A stretch of DNA of 45,202 bases from Lachnospiraceae bacterium (GCA_024684055.1 JAIKXN010000009.1:1-45202); one strand, 5' to 3'; shown: positions 33,313 through 41,801, numbered from the stretch's first letter. The notes: generated from the letters alone by a model not told the origin. Made by a program: numbers and translations.

Positions 33313-34554
33313 TTACGAAGCACCTGCCTCACTGTCAGCAGGCTTCTTTGCTCTAATCGCATCTATTCTCTGTGCAAGCGTAGGATGTGAATGCTCAAGT
33401 GCAACTACGAAAGGATGAGGGTTAAGGTTCGAAAGCGAATCTTTACTTAGTTGCTTTAATGCACCAACAAGCGGTTCGCCATACCCTTCTTTCGCAGCAA
33501 ATGCATCAGCCTGATATTCAAACGTTCTCGAAATCTTATTAGATATCAGATCAAATAACCTGCTTAAGGGCCAGCTTATCATCGAAAGAATCGTAAATGC
33601 AAAATAATAATTGACCTCTCTGAATCCAAAAGCTTCGCAAATCTGAGGGAAGTTTAAAATAACTCCGAGTGCAAGAATCAGAATAATAATTCTGAAAAAA
33701 GCAAACCACACGGTCTTTGCGTTATGCTTGTGTTTTGCGTGACCGAACTCATGTGCAAAAACAGCAACGATCTTGTCAGTCGAATAATTATTTACAAGGT
33801 TATCGTCAAGCGAGATTGTTTTCTTCGAAAAGCCCGTACAAAACGCATTTGCCCTTGTTGTTCTTTTTGAAGCATCCATCACGTAAATCTGCTTGATCTT
33901 CACATTGTACTTATCACAAAGCTTCGTCAGTTCGTCTCTTAATTCACCTTCTTCAAGCGGCGTGAATTTATTGAATATCCTTAAAAATGTCATCGAAAAA
34001 ATCGCCATGAAAAGATTGAAAAGAATAACCGCAACGCAGGCTAAAAGTATTCCGTAATTCCCCAGCTTTTCATAAAGGAACATTATTCCGAGAAGAAGTA
34101 TTATCGAAAGAACAAAATCGATAACAAATGACTTTATTATATCAATGATAAATGTTTTGACACTCGATTTGTTAAAGCCGTATTTCTCTTCTATCACGAA
34201 ATTCTGATAATAATCAAACGGAATCGAAATGATCGTCCCCAAAAGAGAAAAGATCAGAATAAAGATAAGATAACTTACATATCTGTTTATGGTAAAGAAA
34301 TTGAATACCAGCGAATGTACATTAAAAATCAGCAATCCAAGCGTAACACCGGCTGAAACAAGTGTCTGAATCGCGCTGAATTTCTTGGTATCGTTTCTGT
34401 AATTAATCCATTTATTATACTTCTCTTCATCGTAAACATCCTTAACGCTTTCGGGCAAAGGCTTTTTGACATACGAATCGTTAAGTTTTACGAGAACAAA
34501 ATCAAAAACATTTTCCAGTATATATGAAATCAGTAAAATAATTTTTATAATCAT
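33313..34554 (-). CDS. M48 membrane metalloprotease (Ste24-like)
   Basis: A 413-residue protease with several membrane helices (about 5-25, 60-110, 140-195, 285-330). The zinc motif is HEFGH (268-272) in VFAHEFGHAKHKHN, with the third ligand Glu346 in RTFEYQADAFA. The overall layout matches M48A/Ste24-type proteases rather than HtpX, being longer and with an N-terminal helical part. It probably degrades or processes membrane proteins. It is preceded by GAGG and lies 15 bases after the DUF436 gene, forming a two-gene operon. Confidence 0.92.
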   Translation of the reverse strand: MIIKIILLISYILENVFDFVLVKLNDSYVKKPLPESVKDVYDEEKYNKWINYRNDTKKFSAIQTLVSAGVTLGLLIFNVHSLVFNFFTINRYVSYLIFILIFSLLGTIISIPFDYYQNFVIEEKYGFNKSSVKTFIIDIIKSFVIDFVLSIILLLGIMFLYEKLGNYGILLACVAVILFNLFMAIFSMTFLRIFNKFTPLEEGELRDELTKLCDKYNVKIKQIYVMDASKRTTRANAFCTGFSKKTISLDDNLVNNYSTDKIVAVFAHEFGHAKHKHNAKTVWFAFFRIIILILALGVILNFPQICEAFGFREVNYYFAFTILSMISWPLSRLFDLISNKISRTFEYQADAFAAKEGYGEPLVGALKQLSKDSLSNLNPHPFVVALEHSHPTLAQRIDAIRAKKPADSEAGAS

Positions 34555-34569
34555 TGCAACCTCAAAAAA

Positions 34570-35133
34570 CTACATAAGTTTCTCATCATAGATCGCTCTC
34601 TGACCACCGACATATTTGGGACGGTGGCGAGCGCAGATAATAGGAGCTTTGCCGATCGCTCTTAACGAAATACGCATGGGAACAACTACCGAATGCATAT
34701 GCATTCCGATCATAGTACCTCCGATATCGATTCCGGCATCCGCTTTTGCATTTATGCTCTCTACCAGAACGGGATCTTTGAATCTTTCAAAACAAACCGT
34801 TGCAAATGCCCCGCCTGCATGATTGGGCTGAGGAATTGCATTCACCTGTTCAAAGCCGTATTTTTCCATCGTTTCTCTTTCAACAACAAGAGCTCTGTTA
34901 AGATGCTCGCAGCACTGTGCTGCAGCAAAAATACCCTTCTCATTAAGAACGGGAATGATACCGTCATAAACTGCATTTGCGGATTCAAGATTCGTGGCAG
35001 TTCCGATCTGGTCTCCGAGTATCTCACTCGATGAACATCCGATAACAAAAATATCGCCTTTTTTAAGCCTTGCACCGTTTAATATTTCGGTTACAGCCTG
35101 TCTGCTTTCTTCTGTAATTTTATTCAAATCCAT
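34570..35133 (-). CDS. DUF436 family protein (YwlG-like)
   Basis: The 187-residue protein matches the DUF436/TIGR01440 family of Firmicutes: VIGCSSSEILGDQIGT, FAAAQCCEHLNRALVVE, QPNHAGGAFAT and GGTMIGMHMHSVVVPMR. Conserved Cys and His residues (CSSSE, CCEH, MHMH) suggest a metal or catalytic site, but no function is established to my knowledge. AAAGGAG precedes the start, and the M48 protease gene follows. Confidence 0.93.
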   Translation of the reverse strand: MDLNKITEESRQAVTEILNGARLKKGDIFVIGCSSSEILGDQIGTATNLESANAVYDGIIPVLNEKGIFAAAQCCEHLNRALVVERETMEKYGFEQVNAIPQPNHAGGAFATVCFERFKDPVLVESINAKADAGIDIGGTMIGMHMHSVVVPMRISLRAIGKAPIICARHRPKYVGGQRAIYDEKLM

Positions 35134-35320
35134 ATTCGTTCTCCTTTATAAAAAACTGATATGTTATAGCTTAAATAAAAAATGCTTCTGTTTTAATACA
35201 GTCAAAAATATCATACAGATATGAAAATATTATGATCCAATTTGTTTCATATCTCTTTCGATAAAATATCTTATTATCAATCACGTAATTTTGCAAGGTT
35301 TCAGGCGATATTGCGCATAA

Positions 35321-35350
35321 AAAAGCCCCGGATTTATATTTCCGGGGCTT
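35321..35350 (-). terminator. Aquaporin gene terminator
   Basis: AAGCCCCGGA and TCCGGGGCTT form a perfect 10-bp stem with an 8-base loop, followed on the minus strand by TTTTTT, 22 bases past the stop. Confidence 0.93.
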
Positions 35351-35372
35351 AATAAACTTATATAATTATTTA

Positions 35373-36065
35373 TTATTTTGCTGCTTCTTTTGTGAAGAAC
35401 TTATATGTAAGTGCTGCAAGAGCTGCACCTGCAAAAGGAGCAAGAATGAAAATCCAGAGAACTTTGATAGGTCCTGAATTTCCTGCAAAAAGAGCAACGA
35501 GTGCGGGACCGAAGCTTCTTGCGGGATTTACGCTTGTTCCTGTAAGTCCGATACCGAAGATGTGAATGAGCACAAGCGAAAGACCGATAATCAATCCGCC
35601 GAATGATCCATGTCCTGCCTTGCTGTCGGTAACACCGAGAATAACAAGTACAAATACATAAGTAAGAATAAGTTCAACTATAAGACCGACAACGATGCTT
35701 CCGTTTACGCCGCCGAGCCCGTTGGAACCGAATCCGCCGGTTGCATCGGGAATAGCTGCTACTCCGAAGATAAGTGCAAGAATTCCTGCACCGAGGAAAG
35801 CGCCCATGCACTGCGCAAGTACATAAAGACAAAAATCCTTTGCGCTCATACCCTTGTTGATCAAAACAGCCAAAGATACGGCAGGATTAATGTGACAGCC
35901 CGAAACATTGCCAACGCAGTATGCCATGCCAACAATTACAAGACCGAAAGCAAGTGCGGTAAGAAGATATCCTCCCCAATGTTCGCATCCCGTAATCATT
36001 GCTGTTCCGCAACCGAATACTACAAGTACACATGTTCCGATTAATTCAGCAACAAATTTTTTCAT
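35373..36065 (-). CDS. aqpZ: Aquaporin Z-like water channel
   Basis: A 230-residue MIP-family channel with six helices and two half-helices. The NPA motifs are at 60-62 (HINPAVS) and 180-182 (SVNPARS). His168 in LVLIHIFG and Arg183 after the second NPA match the narrow selectivity filter of AqpZ. This favours water over glycerol. A strong AGGAGG lies upstream. Its leader (36066-36120) holds two small hairpins, GATGC/GCATC and GCCGC/GCGGC. Confidence 0.94.
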   Translation of the reverse strand: MKKFVAELIGTCVLVVFGCGTAMITGCEHWGGYLLTALAFGLVIVGMAYCVGNVSGCHINPAVSLAVLINKGMSAKDFCLYVLAQCMGAFLGAGILALIFGVAAIPDATGGFGSNGLGGVNGSIVVGLIVELILTYVFVLVILGVTDSKAGHGSFGGLIIGLSLVLIHIFGIGLTGTSVNPARSFGPALVALFAGNSGPIKVLWIFILAPFAGAALAALTYKFFTKEAAK

Positions 36066-36151
36066 ACAAATCCTCCTTTGTATATAATAATCCGATGCTT
36101 ACGCATCAAACCGCCGAAGCGGCATTATACACGTTTTTTGACACAACGAAT

Positions 36152-36352
36152 TTAACTTTCCTCGACAGCCTGAACTTCTTTTTTCTTAAATTTCTCTTTG
36201 ATTGAATCAAGGATTTTTTCAGGAAGAGAAAATACTGTCTCAATAACCAAATCAAGCAGTTTTTCAAAAAGTGAAAAGAATACCCTGGTCAGGATAAAAA
36301 CAAGAATAAAAGGTGCCGCAGCACTCAGAAGAATAATGGTAAGCGTAATCAT
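36152..36352 (-). CDS. Small membrane protein, unknown
   Basis: A 66-residue protein with a strong GGGAGGGG ribosome site. It has one N-terminal membrane helix (residues 3-28), an amphipathic segment (FEKLLDLVIETVFSLPEKIL) and a basic-then-acidic tail (KEKFKKKEVQAVEES). It lies upstream of the aquaporin gene on the same strand. No family is recognised. The clear ribosome site and charge layout argue that it is real. Confidence 0.65.
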   Translation of the reverse strand: MITLTIILLSAAAPFILVFILTRVFFSLFEKLLDLVIETVFSLPEKILDSIKEKFKKKEVQAVEES

Positions 36353-36570
36353 ATACCCCTCCCGTAATCAGTTGCATCAAATGACACATTCCACACCCCT
36401 TTTTGATGTATCACATGTCAAAATTTTATAGAAAAAACAAACATCACAATATGGATTATTATATATCATTTCAGTAAATTAAACAATTAAATTGCCAATG
36501 TTGATATAATTCAAATATTCAAATCTGTATTTCCGTTCTTTCTCGGACTTCCTGATAAAAAAAACTTTAC

Positions 36571-37146
36571 TCATATCAAATTATCCTCATTTGCACTCTT
36601 TTCTAATAAGAGTTTTCCGTCATAATCTATTTCATAATAATGATTGATAAAATCATAAAGGCAGATTCTGTCTTCTTTCATTTCAAAAGCAGGTTCGTCT
36701 CCTTCGTATCTGACAAATATATCTCTTGCCGAAAAAATCCATTTAACTTCAAGATTTCTGTCGATTCTGTATATTTCCACTTCCCCGTAAAGGATAAAAT
36801 CATCTTTATAAGCATATGCGCCAAACATCGTTCCCGTCGGATTGATACGCTTTTCTTTAACTATTTTGACACCTTGCGGATCAAAAATGCATAAGATATC
36901 ATTAAACATCAGAAAGACCTTATCGCCTGCACTAACAGCAAATTCCGACGGCGTGAAATACGGAACCACAAAAGCAACTTTATTAATATCCACTCCGTCA
37001 TATATCTCCGCAACTAAAGTTTTACTAAAAGTTTCATTCTCAACGATAATGACATCATCATAAGGTAAATTATCTACAGAATTCTTATCATAATCCTGCG
37101 TCTGGTAAAACGTAATATCAAATTTTCCTGCCTTAATTTTCTGCAT
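36571..37146 (-). CDS. Hypothetical protein, beta-rich
   Basis: A 191-residue soluble protein with AGAGGAAA before the ATG. It has no signal peptide or membrane helix. The sequence is rich in short beta-type stretches with aromatic residues (ITFYQTQDYDKN, FLMFNDILCIFDPQGVKIV, YEIDYDGKLLLEK) and reads like part of a beta-propeller or WD-like fold. I do not recognise the family. It stands alone on the minus strand. Confidence 0.65.
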   Translation of the reverse strand: MQKIKAGKFDITFYQTQDYDKNSVDNLPYDDVIIVENETFSKTLVAEIYDGVDINKVAFVVPYFTPSEFAVSAGDKVFLMFNDILCIFDPQGVKIVKEKRINPTGTMFGAYAYKDDFILYGEVEIYRIDRNLEVKWIFSARDIFVRYEGDEPAFEMKEDRICLYDFINHYYEIDYDGKLLLEKSANEDNLI

Positions 37147-37274
37147 ATAATTTCCTCTTGCGCCTTTTTAATACTAAGCTGCTTCTAAAGTATAACACCA
37201 AATGAATAACAACAAAAATATAATAAATGAACCTCTGTCATTCTTGCACATGGTCCTTATAGGTAATAAAAAAA

Positions 37275-37349
37275 TTTCAGCAGATTATAGAGCATTTTTT
37301 GCTTATATTCTGCTGAAACTTGTCAAAAAACATATATTTCAGCAGATTA
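37275..37349. repeat. Inverted repeat plus third copy of its arm
   Basis: The arms 37275-37294 and 37300-37318 both carry TTTCAGCAGA and pair over 19 positions with one mismatch and one bulge. A further direct copy, TTTCAGCAGATTA, lies at 37337-37349. Confidence 0.75.
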
Positions 37350-37454
37350 AAGCGAAGGTGAAGTTTTTACATCAAATTTTTGAAATAACTTATAAGTCTT
37401 TTTTTAGTCAAAATTTCACAAATTCCTCTTCATATTCTGTTTCTTTTATTTTTA

Positions 37455-37476
37455 CTTTGTGATATAATTCACAAAG
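37455..37476. promoter_or_regulatory. Palindromic operator over the -10 box (Rex- or CRP/FNR-like)
   Basis: CTTTGTGA (37455-37462), then TATAAT as the six-base spacer, then TCACAAAG (37469-37476) form a perfect palindrome with the -10 hexamer in its centre. TTGTGA-N6-TCACAA fits the Rex consensus TTGTGAA-N4-TTCACAA at all but one position and also fits CRP/FNR-type sites. A repressor site is the natural reading. Confidence 0.65.
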
Positions 37477-37517
37477 ACAAGCAATTGAAACAAATTCATT
37501 AGATAAGGATACAAAAT

Positions 37518-37766
37518 ATGGAAACACGCGCAGCCGTGATTGCCATAATCGTTAAAAACAATGAATCTGCTAATGAAATAAACAAGCTTCTTCACGAGTA
37601 TCGCGATTCGATCATCGGAAGAATGGGTATCCCTTACAAGGAAAAAGGCATAAGCATTATAAGCGTTGCCATCGATGCCACACAGGATACCATCAGTTCT
37701 CTCGCAGGCAAGATCGGCCGAATCGAAGGCGTTACCGCCAAGACAGTTTATTCACCTGCAGAATAA
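37518..37766 (+). CDS. TM1266-type iron-only hydrogenase system regulator
   Basis: An 82-residue ACT-like protein (ETRAAVIAIIVKNNESANEINKLL, GRMGIPYKEKGISIISVAIDA, GRIEGVTAKTVYS), the single-domain family named after TM1266 that accompanies [FeFe] hydrogenase genes. AAGGA lies upstream. It is separated from the hyd operons by about 5 kb. The promoter carries a perfect palindrome over the -10 box. The family is thought to be regulatory, but its ligand is not known to me. Confidence 0.88.
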   Translation: METRAAVIAIIVKNNESANEINKLLHEYRDSIIGRMGIPYKEKGISIISVAIDATQDTISSLAGKIGRIEGVTAKTVYSPAE

Positions 37767-37864
37767 AGTTTTCAATTCAAATTCCGAATCAGTTTTCTGA
37801 CATCAAAACCTCTAAATGAGCTTGCGATGGAAGTGTGCGCAATATGTCATATCAGGATATTTCT

Positions 37865-37896
37865 GCACTCTTTCCACGTGATCGAGTGCTTTTTTA
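37865..37896 (+). terminator. Terminator of the hydrogenase-system regulator
   Basis: GCACTC (37865-37870) pairs with GAGTGC (37884-37889), followed by a run of seven T. It lies about 100 bases after the regulator stop. Confidence 0.6.
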
Positions 37897-37918
37897 TTCC
37901 TTGTAAGCAATGATATTT

Positions 37919-38023
37919 GGTTAACATAATTTATTCAAATAATTGGTCGACATAATTGGTTTGCAATAATCAGTCAACATAATTGGTTGTCATAAAGAGT
38001 TTGCATAACGCGTTGACATAAAT
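37919..38023. repeat. Eight contiguous 13-bp iterons
   Basis: Units begin at 37919, 37932, 37945, 37958, 37972, 37985, 37998 and 38011, all 13 bases except one of 14. The consensus is GGTYRACATAATT, for example GGTTAACATAATT, GGTCGACATAATT, AGTCAACATAATT and CGTTGACATAAAT. A weak ninth unit may precede them. The repeats are directly adjacent, unlike CRISPR. Confidence 0.85.
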
Positions 38024-38041
38024 ATCTAACACGGTTATCAA
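38013..38041 (+). promoter_or_regulatory. Possible promoter of the first nitrogenase-like operon
   Basis: TTGACA (38013-38018), inside the last iteron, and TATCAA (38036-38041) are 17 bases apart. The -10 match is partial. Confidence 0.4.
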
Positions 38042-38071
38042 AAGTTTTATATACAGCTGATTGGTATTTTA

Positions 38072-38158
38072 TTCATCGATAGTTTAAGCTTGTGCATCGA
38101 TAATTTAATCTTTATACATCAATAATCAAAGCTTCATACATCGATAATCGGGCCCTTG
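38072..38158. repeat. Four tandem 21/22-bp repeats
   Basis: Units start at 38072, 38093, 38115 and 38137 with consensus TNCATCGATAATTTAAGC. The third has CATCAAT. The period is two helical turns. They lie in the leader of the nitrogenase-like operon, after the iterons. Confidence 0.8.
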
Positions 38159-38249
38159 CATTATGTAAACCAAGCCGCCATCTATCTGATTTGAAAATGA
38201 ATTAATTTATCGATTTTGGTACATCACACACAAATGAAAAGGAACACAC

Positions 38250-38999
38250 ATGATTAAATTCGCTATTTACGGCAAGGGAGGAATAGGAAAATCCACTCTC
38301 TCATCCAACTTAAGCGCCGCTTTGGCAAAAAGGGGCCTGACGGTTATGCAGATCGGATGCGATCCCAAAGCCGATTCCACATCACTTCTCTGTCCGAAGG
38401 AAAAAATAACATCCGTACTCGACCTGGTTCGTTCTTCCAAACCATTCACGCTTGAAGATATGGTAAAAGAAAGCGAATCCGGTGTTCTTTGCGTTGAAGC
38501 AGGCGGTCCCGTTCCGGGCCTCGGATGTGCAGGCAGAGGAATAATAAATGCACTCGAATCTCTTGAAAACAAGGGTGCTTACAAAGTTTATAAACCGGAT
38601 GTCGTTATCTACGATGTACTCGGCGATGTCGTATGCGGCGGTTTCACAATGCCCATGAGAAAAGGCTTTGCGGATAAAGTTTATATCGTTACTTCCGGTG
38701 AAAAAATGTCGATTTACGCAGCCGCAAACATAGCAATGGCCATTGAAAATTTCAAGAAAAGAGATTATGCGAAACTCGGTGGAATAATCCTTAACTGCAG
38801 AGGTGTCGAAAACGAGGAAGAAAATGTTGCCGAACTTGCAAAAGACTTCAACACTTCGGTACTCGCCAAAATCGAAAGAAGTCCTCTCTTCGCACAGGCA
38901 GAAGCAAAAGGAAAAACGATCGTTGATCTTTTCCCCGATAGCGATATCTGCAAAACACTTTTAGGTCTCGCTGATACAATCACTTCGGATTTCAATTAA
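38250..38999 (+). CDS. NifH-like reductase 1 of a nitrogenase-like system
   Basis: A 249-residue P-loop reductase, shorter than NifH (about 290). Walker A is GKGGIGKST (8-16), with switch residues in CDPKADST. The two cluster cysteines that bridge the dimer are Cys93 (GLGCAGRG) and Cys129 (GDVVCGGF). It should hydrolyse ATP to pass single electrons to the next two gene products. AAGGAA precedes the ATG. The family also includes BchL/ChlL, CfbC and other group IV proteins, so nitrogen fixation is not implied. A 16-bp piece of its 3' end (CTGCAAAACACTTTTA, 38948-38963) is repeated after the stop at 39006-39021. Confidence 0.95.
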   Translation: MIKFAIYGKGGIGKSTLSSNLSAALAKRGLTVMQIGCDPKADSTSLLCPKEKITSVLDLVRSSKPFTLEDMVKESESGVLCVEAGGPVPGLGCAGRGIINALESLENKGAYKVYKPDVVIYDVLGDVVCGGFTMPMRKGFADKVYIVTSGEKMSIYAAANIAMAIENFKKRDYAKLGGIILNCRGVENEEENVAELAKDFNTSVLAKIERSPLFAQAEAKGKTIVDLFPDSDICKTLLGLADTITSDFN

Positions 39000-39062
39000 A
39001 GAAAACTGCAAAACACTTTTAAGCCCTTAGAACACTGTCTCCTATAAAAGACAAGGAAAAAT

Positions 39063-40409
39063 ATGTTAAAAAGTCTCAATGAAAATATAAACAGAATACC
39101 CGAAGGAATTGCTATCAGTGAAATCGATTACAGCAATCCCTTCCACGACGGTCTTCATTACAATCCCCCTGCAAGAGGTGTTTGGAACATAGTTCATACA
39201 GGAATGCTTATTCCGGAGGCCCATCAGATTTACGTATGCGCGCAGGGGTGTTTACGCGGTGTAATACTGACTGCAGCCGAAATGAATCGCATGGAAAATA
39301 TGTCATGGGTCGCACTCCGGGAAAAAGACATGTGGAACGGCGAGATGGAATCAAGAGTTGTCGAAGGCTGTTCACATATCGTTGACGAAATGAAGGAACA
39401 TCCAAAGTGTATACTCGTATATTTAAGCTGCATGCATCTTTTCGAAGGATGCGATTTCAAAGTTATCGCAAAAGAACTCGAAGATAGATATCCCGACATC
39501 AACTGGGTCGACTGCTACATGACTCCGACCATGCGAAAGACTTTCGAGCCCGCGGTAATGATGAAAAAAAGTCTCTATTCTCCGGTTAAAAAATTACCGA
39601 AAAACGACAGGCTTATCGGACTTATAGGTTGCGATCGTTCTACTGACAAAACTTCAGAACTTTACACTATCATAAAAGAAGCCGGTTACAAAATGTGGGA
39701 TATCACCGACTGTAAAACATACGAAGATTACCTCTTGCTCGGCAGCGCTTCTCTTTTAATCTCATATCTTCCCGTAGTCGGATATGCTGCAAAAGACCTT
39801 ACATCAAGACTTGAAATTCCGCATCTGGGCATCGACTTAAGTTACGACGAAGAAGAAATAAAAGAAAACCTCTTCGCTTTCGCAAAAGAAATAAACTTCG
39901 ACGAAAACAGAGTAAATGAAATTATAAAAGAAAAAAAATCTGAAGCCGACGAAGCAATGAAAAAAGCTCTCGAAATCATAAAAGATACTCCGATAGCAAT
40001 CGATGCTTCAGCAACACCGAGAGCATTCGGTCTCGCGCTTCTTCTTTGCAGATACGGTTTTAATGTTACAAGAATCTATTCGGATGCATTCAGCCCGAAA
40101 GACCAAAAGGCGTTTGACGAGTTATGTAAACTCAAGCCCGATATTGAAGTTTTTCCCGTAATGGCTCCCGATATGCTTTTTGCAACAGAAGAAACCAAAG
40201 AAAAAGAAAACAGATATCTTTGCATCGGCCAGAACAGCGCATATTTTTGCCAGACAGACCGATTTGTAAATATCGTTGAAGGCGGCGGAATGTACGGCTT
40301 CGACGGCATACGCCACATGGCCGAAATGATGACCGATGCTTATCAGAATCTCAAGGATCTGAAGATAACCATATCATACAAAGGATTGGAGTGTGAAAGC
40401 TGCTTATGA
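39063..40409 (+). CDS. Nitrogenase component 1-like subunit A (operon 1)
   Basis: The 448-residue protein is a NifD/NifK-superfamily subunit. Candidate cluster cysteines are C59, C63 (VCAQGCLRG) and C123 (LSCMHLFEGC); C103, C116 and C130 are extra. The second domain has KNDRLIGLIGCDRSTDKTSE and the segment CKTYEDYLLLG also seen in its paralogue at 42625. Where NifD has the cofactor Cys (VHCYRS), this protein has SYLPVV. It ends in ECESCL, a C-terminal CxxC. It overlaps the next gene by four bases. With the NifH-like partner it would form a two-component reductase of unknown substrate. Confidence 0.88.
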   Translation: MLKSLNENINRIPEGIAISEIDYSNPFHDGLHYNPPARGVWNIVHTGMLIPEAHQIYVCAQGCLRGVILTAAEMNRMENMSWVALREKDMWNGEMESRVVEGCSHIVDEMKEHPKCILVYLSCMHLFEGCDFKVIAKELEDRYPDINWVDCYMTPTMRKTFEPAVMMKKSLYSPVKKLPKNDRLIGLIGCDRSTDKTSELYTIIKEAGYKMWDITDCKTYEDYLLLGSASLLISYLPVVGYAAKDLTSRLEIPHLGIDLSYDEEEIKENLFAFAKEINFDENRVNEIIKEKKSEADEAMKKALEIIKDTPIAIDASATPRAFGLALLLCRYGFNVTRIYSDAFSPKDQKAFDELCKLKPDIEVFPVMAPDMLFATEETKEKENRYLCIGQNSAYFCQTDRFVNIVEGGGMYGFDGIRHMAEMMTDAYQNLKDLKITISYKGLECESCL

Positions 40410-41677
40410 ATCAAACCGCAAGAATTATTTCAATTTATGCCGCTGATACTTCAGGCTTCTGCTCTGCCCTTTACGAATACGGCGGAATGGTTGTCATCCA
40501 CGATGCATCCGGCTGCAATTCAACATATACAACACACGACGAGCCCAGATGGTACGACAAAAAGTGCATGATGTTCATTTCAGGTCTCACCGAAAAAGAC
40601 GCAGTAATGGGAAACGACGACAAACTTATCGACGACCTTGTCATTGCTGCAAACAAACTTAAACCCGAATTTATCGCACTTTGTGCTTCGCCTCTTCCGG
40701 CAATGATCGGAACCGACCTTGATGCGATCGCATATGCGGTCGAGCAGGAAACAGGCATTCCCTCATTTCACGTCAAAACAAACGGAATGCAATCCTATAT
40801 CACAGGTGCCGGAAACGCTTTTGTAGAACTCGCCAAAAAGTTCATTGATGATAAGAGTTATCGAAATTCAGAAGCCGTGAATAAAACCGAAAAAGAAACT
40901 ACATTAAAATCCGAAAATAATGACTCGAATATTACCGGATCATCTGATATAAACGTAATAAATGAAACATCAACGATATCTGCCGCATCAGACAAGATAA
41001 AAGTCAACATCATCGGGGTTACGCCACTCGATTTTCCGAAAAAAGAAAACTGTGAAAGTTTAAAGAAATTTATTGAAGAATCGGGTTTTACCTTAAATGC
41101 CTGCATAGGTGTCGATACATCCCTTTCGGAAATAAAAATACTTCCCGATGCAGACGTAAATCTCATGGTTTCATCATCAGGAAAACCGCTTTGTGAATAC
41201 CTTTATGAGAATTATGATATTCCATTCGTCAAAGGTGTTCCTTACGGTATCAGGTTTGCAGAAAAGATTAAAGACCTTTTAAAAGAGTCAGCAAAAGAAA
41301 AAAGAAACATCGATGCCACATCCGATCTCAGAAAAGAAGGCAAAGTTGCAATACTCGGAGAAAGCGTACTTTCCTCTTCTCTCGCAGCAGCTTTTTTCAT
41401 CGATAACGGTATAAATGCCTGCGTGATCGAAACAGTCGGCGACGGTGACTTCGATATACTTAAACCCTTCGATTTCAGATGCGAAGATGAAGCATATCTT
41501 GAGGAAATCCTTAAAGATTTCGACGTGATCATAGGCGATCCTCTTTTCAAGCCCATATGTCACGACAAGCGTTTTGTTTCTCTTCCTCACGAAGCATTTT
41601 CCGGAAGATGTTTTACCAAAAACGCACCCAATTTCATATATGCTTCGCTTGATTCAATCGAAGAAAGCAATAAATAG
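40406..41677 (+). CDS. Nitrogenase component 1-like subunit B (operon 1)
   Basis: This 423-residue partner subunit aligns without gaps over its first 105 residues with the gene at 43920. Cluster-type cysteines are C19 (SGFCSAL), C37 (ASGCNST), C54 and C93 (ALCASPLPAM). The motif HDEPRWYDKK is shared by both copies. Residues 149-196 are a Ser/Asn/Thr-rich low-complexity insert missing from the paralogue, lying between the first and second domains. I take it as the K-like subunit from its position and motif pattern. No nifE/N/B gene accompanies it. Confidence 0.85.
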   Translation: MNQTARIISIYAADTSGFCSALYEYGGMVVIHDASGCNSTYTTHDEPRWYDKKCMMFISGLTEKDAVMGNDDKLIDDLVIAANKLKPEFIALCASPLPAMIGTDLDAIAYAVEQETGIPSFHVKTNGMQSYITGAGNAFVELAKKFIDDKSYRNSEAVNKTEKETTLKSENNDSNITGSSDINVINETSTISAASDKIKVNIIGVTPLDFPKKENCESLKKFIEESGFTLNACIGVDTSLSEIKILPDADVNLMVSSSGKPLCEYLYENYDIPFVKGVPYGIRFAEKIKDLLKESAKEKRNIDATSDLRKEGKVAILGESVLSSSLAAAFFIDNGINACVIETVGDGDFDILKPFDFRCEDEAYLEEILKDFDVIIGDPLFKPICHDKRFVSLPHEAFSGRCFTKNAPNFIYASLDSIEESNK

Positions 41678-41801
41678 TTATATCTAAAATAAGATTCAAT
41701 AAATGCATAACTGACCGGATGAATTGAAATATTTAATTCAATTGCACAGTCTGATTATAAACAATAATATTATTCAGTTTGAATTATTATCAATACAATA
41801 A

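Larger units (their letters stand above)
37147..37517. promoter_or_regulatory. Upstream region of the hydrogenase-system regulator
   Basis: This gene-free AT-rich stretch of 371 bases contains a near-perfect 19-bp hairpin with an extra direct copy of one arm, and a palindromic operator over the regulator's -10 box. The frame at 37202-37462 follows the repeats and lacks a ribosome site. Confidence 0.65.
37767..38249. promoter_or_regulatory. Long regulatory region before the first nitrogenase-like operon
   Basis: This gene-free stretch of 483 bases contains, in order, a terminator (37865-37896), eight tandem 13-bp iterons, a possible promoter whose -35 box is the last iteron, four tandem 22-bp repeats, and the ribosome site of the NifH-like gene. 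No open frame is supported. Confidence 0.8.

Noticed and set aside
37202-37462. An 86-codon frame before the TM1266-type gene
   Set aside because: It runs through inverted repeats in AT-rich DNA and ends in the promoter. No ribosome site.
37919-38023. Replication origin or plasmid iterons
   Set aside because: No dnaA, rep or partition gene and no DnaA-box cluster is nearby; the setting is chromosomal and upstream of an operon.
37919-38158. CRISPR array
   Set aside because: The 13-bp and 22-bp units are directly adjacent without spacers, and no cas gene is in the window.
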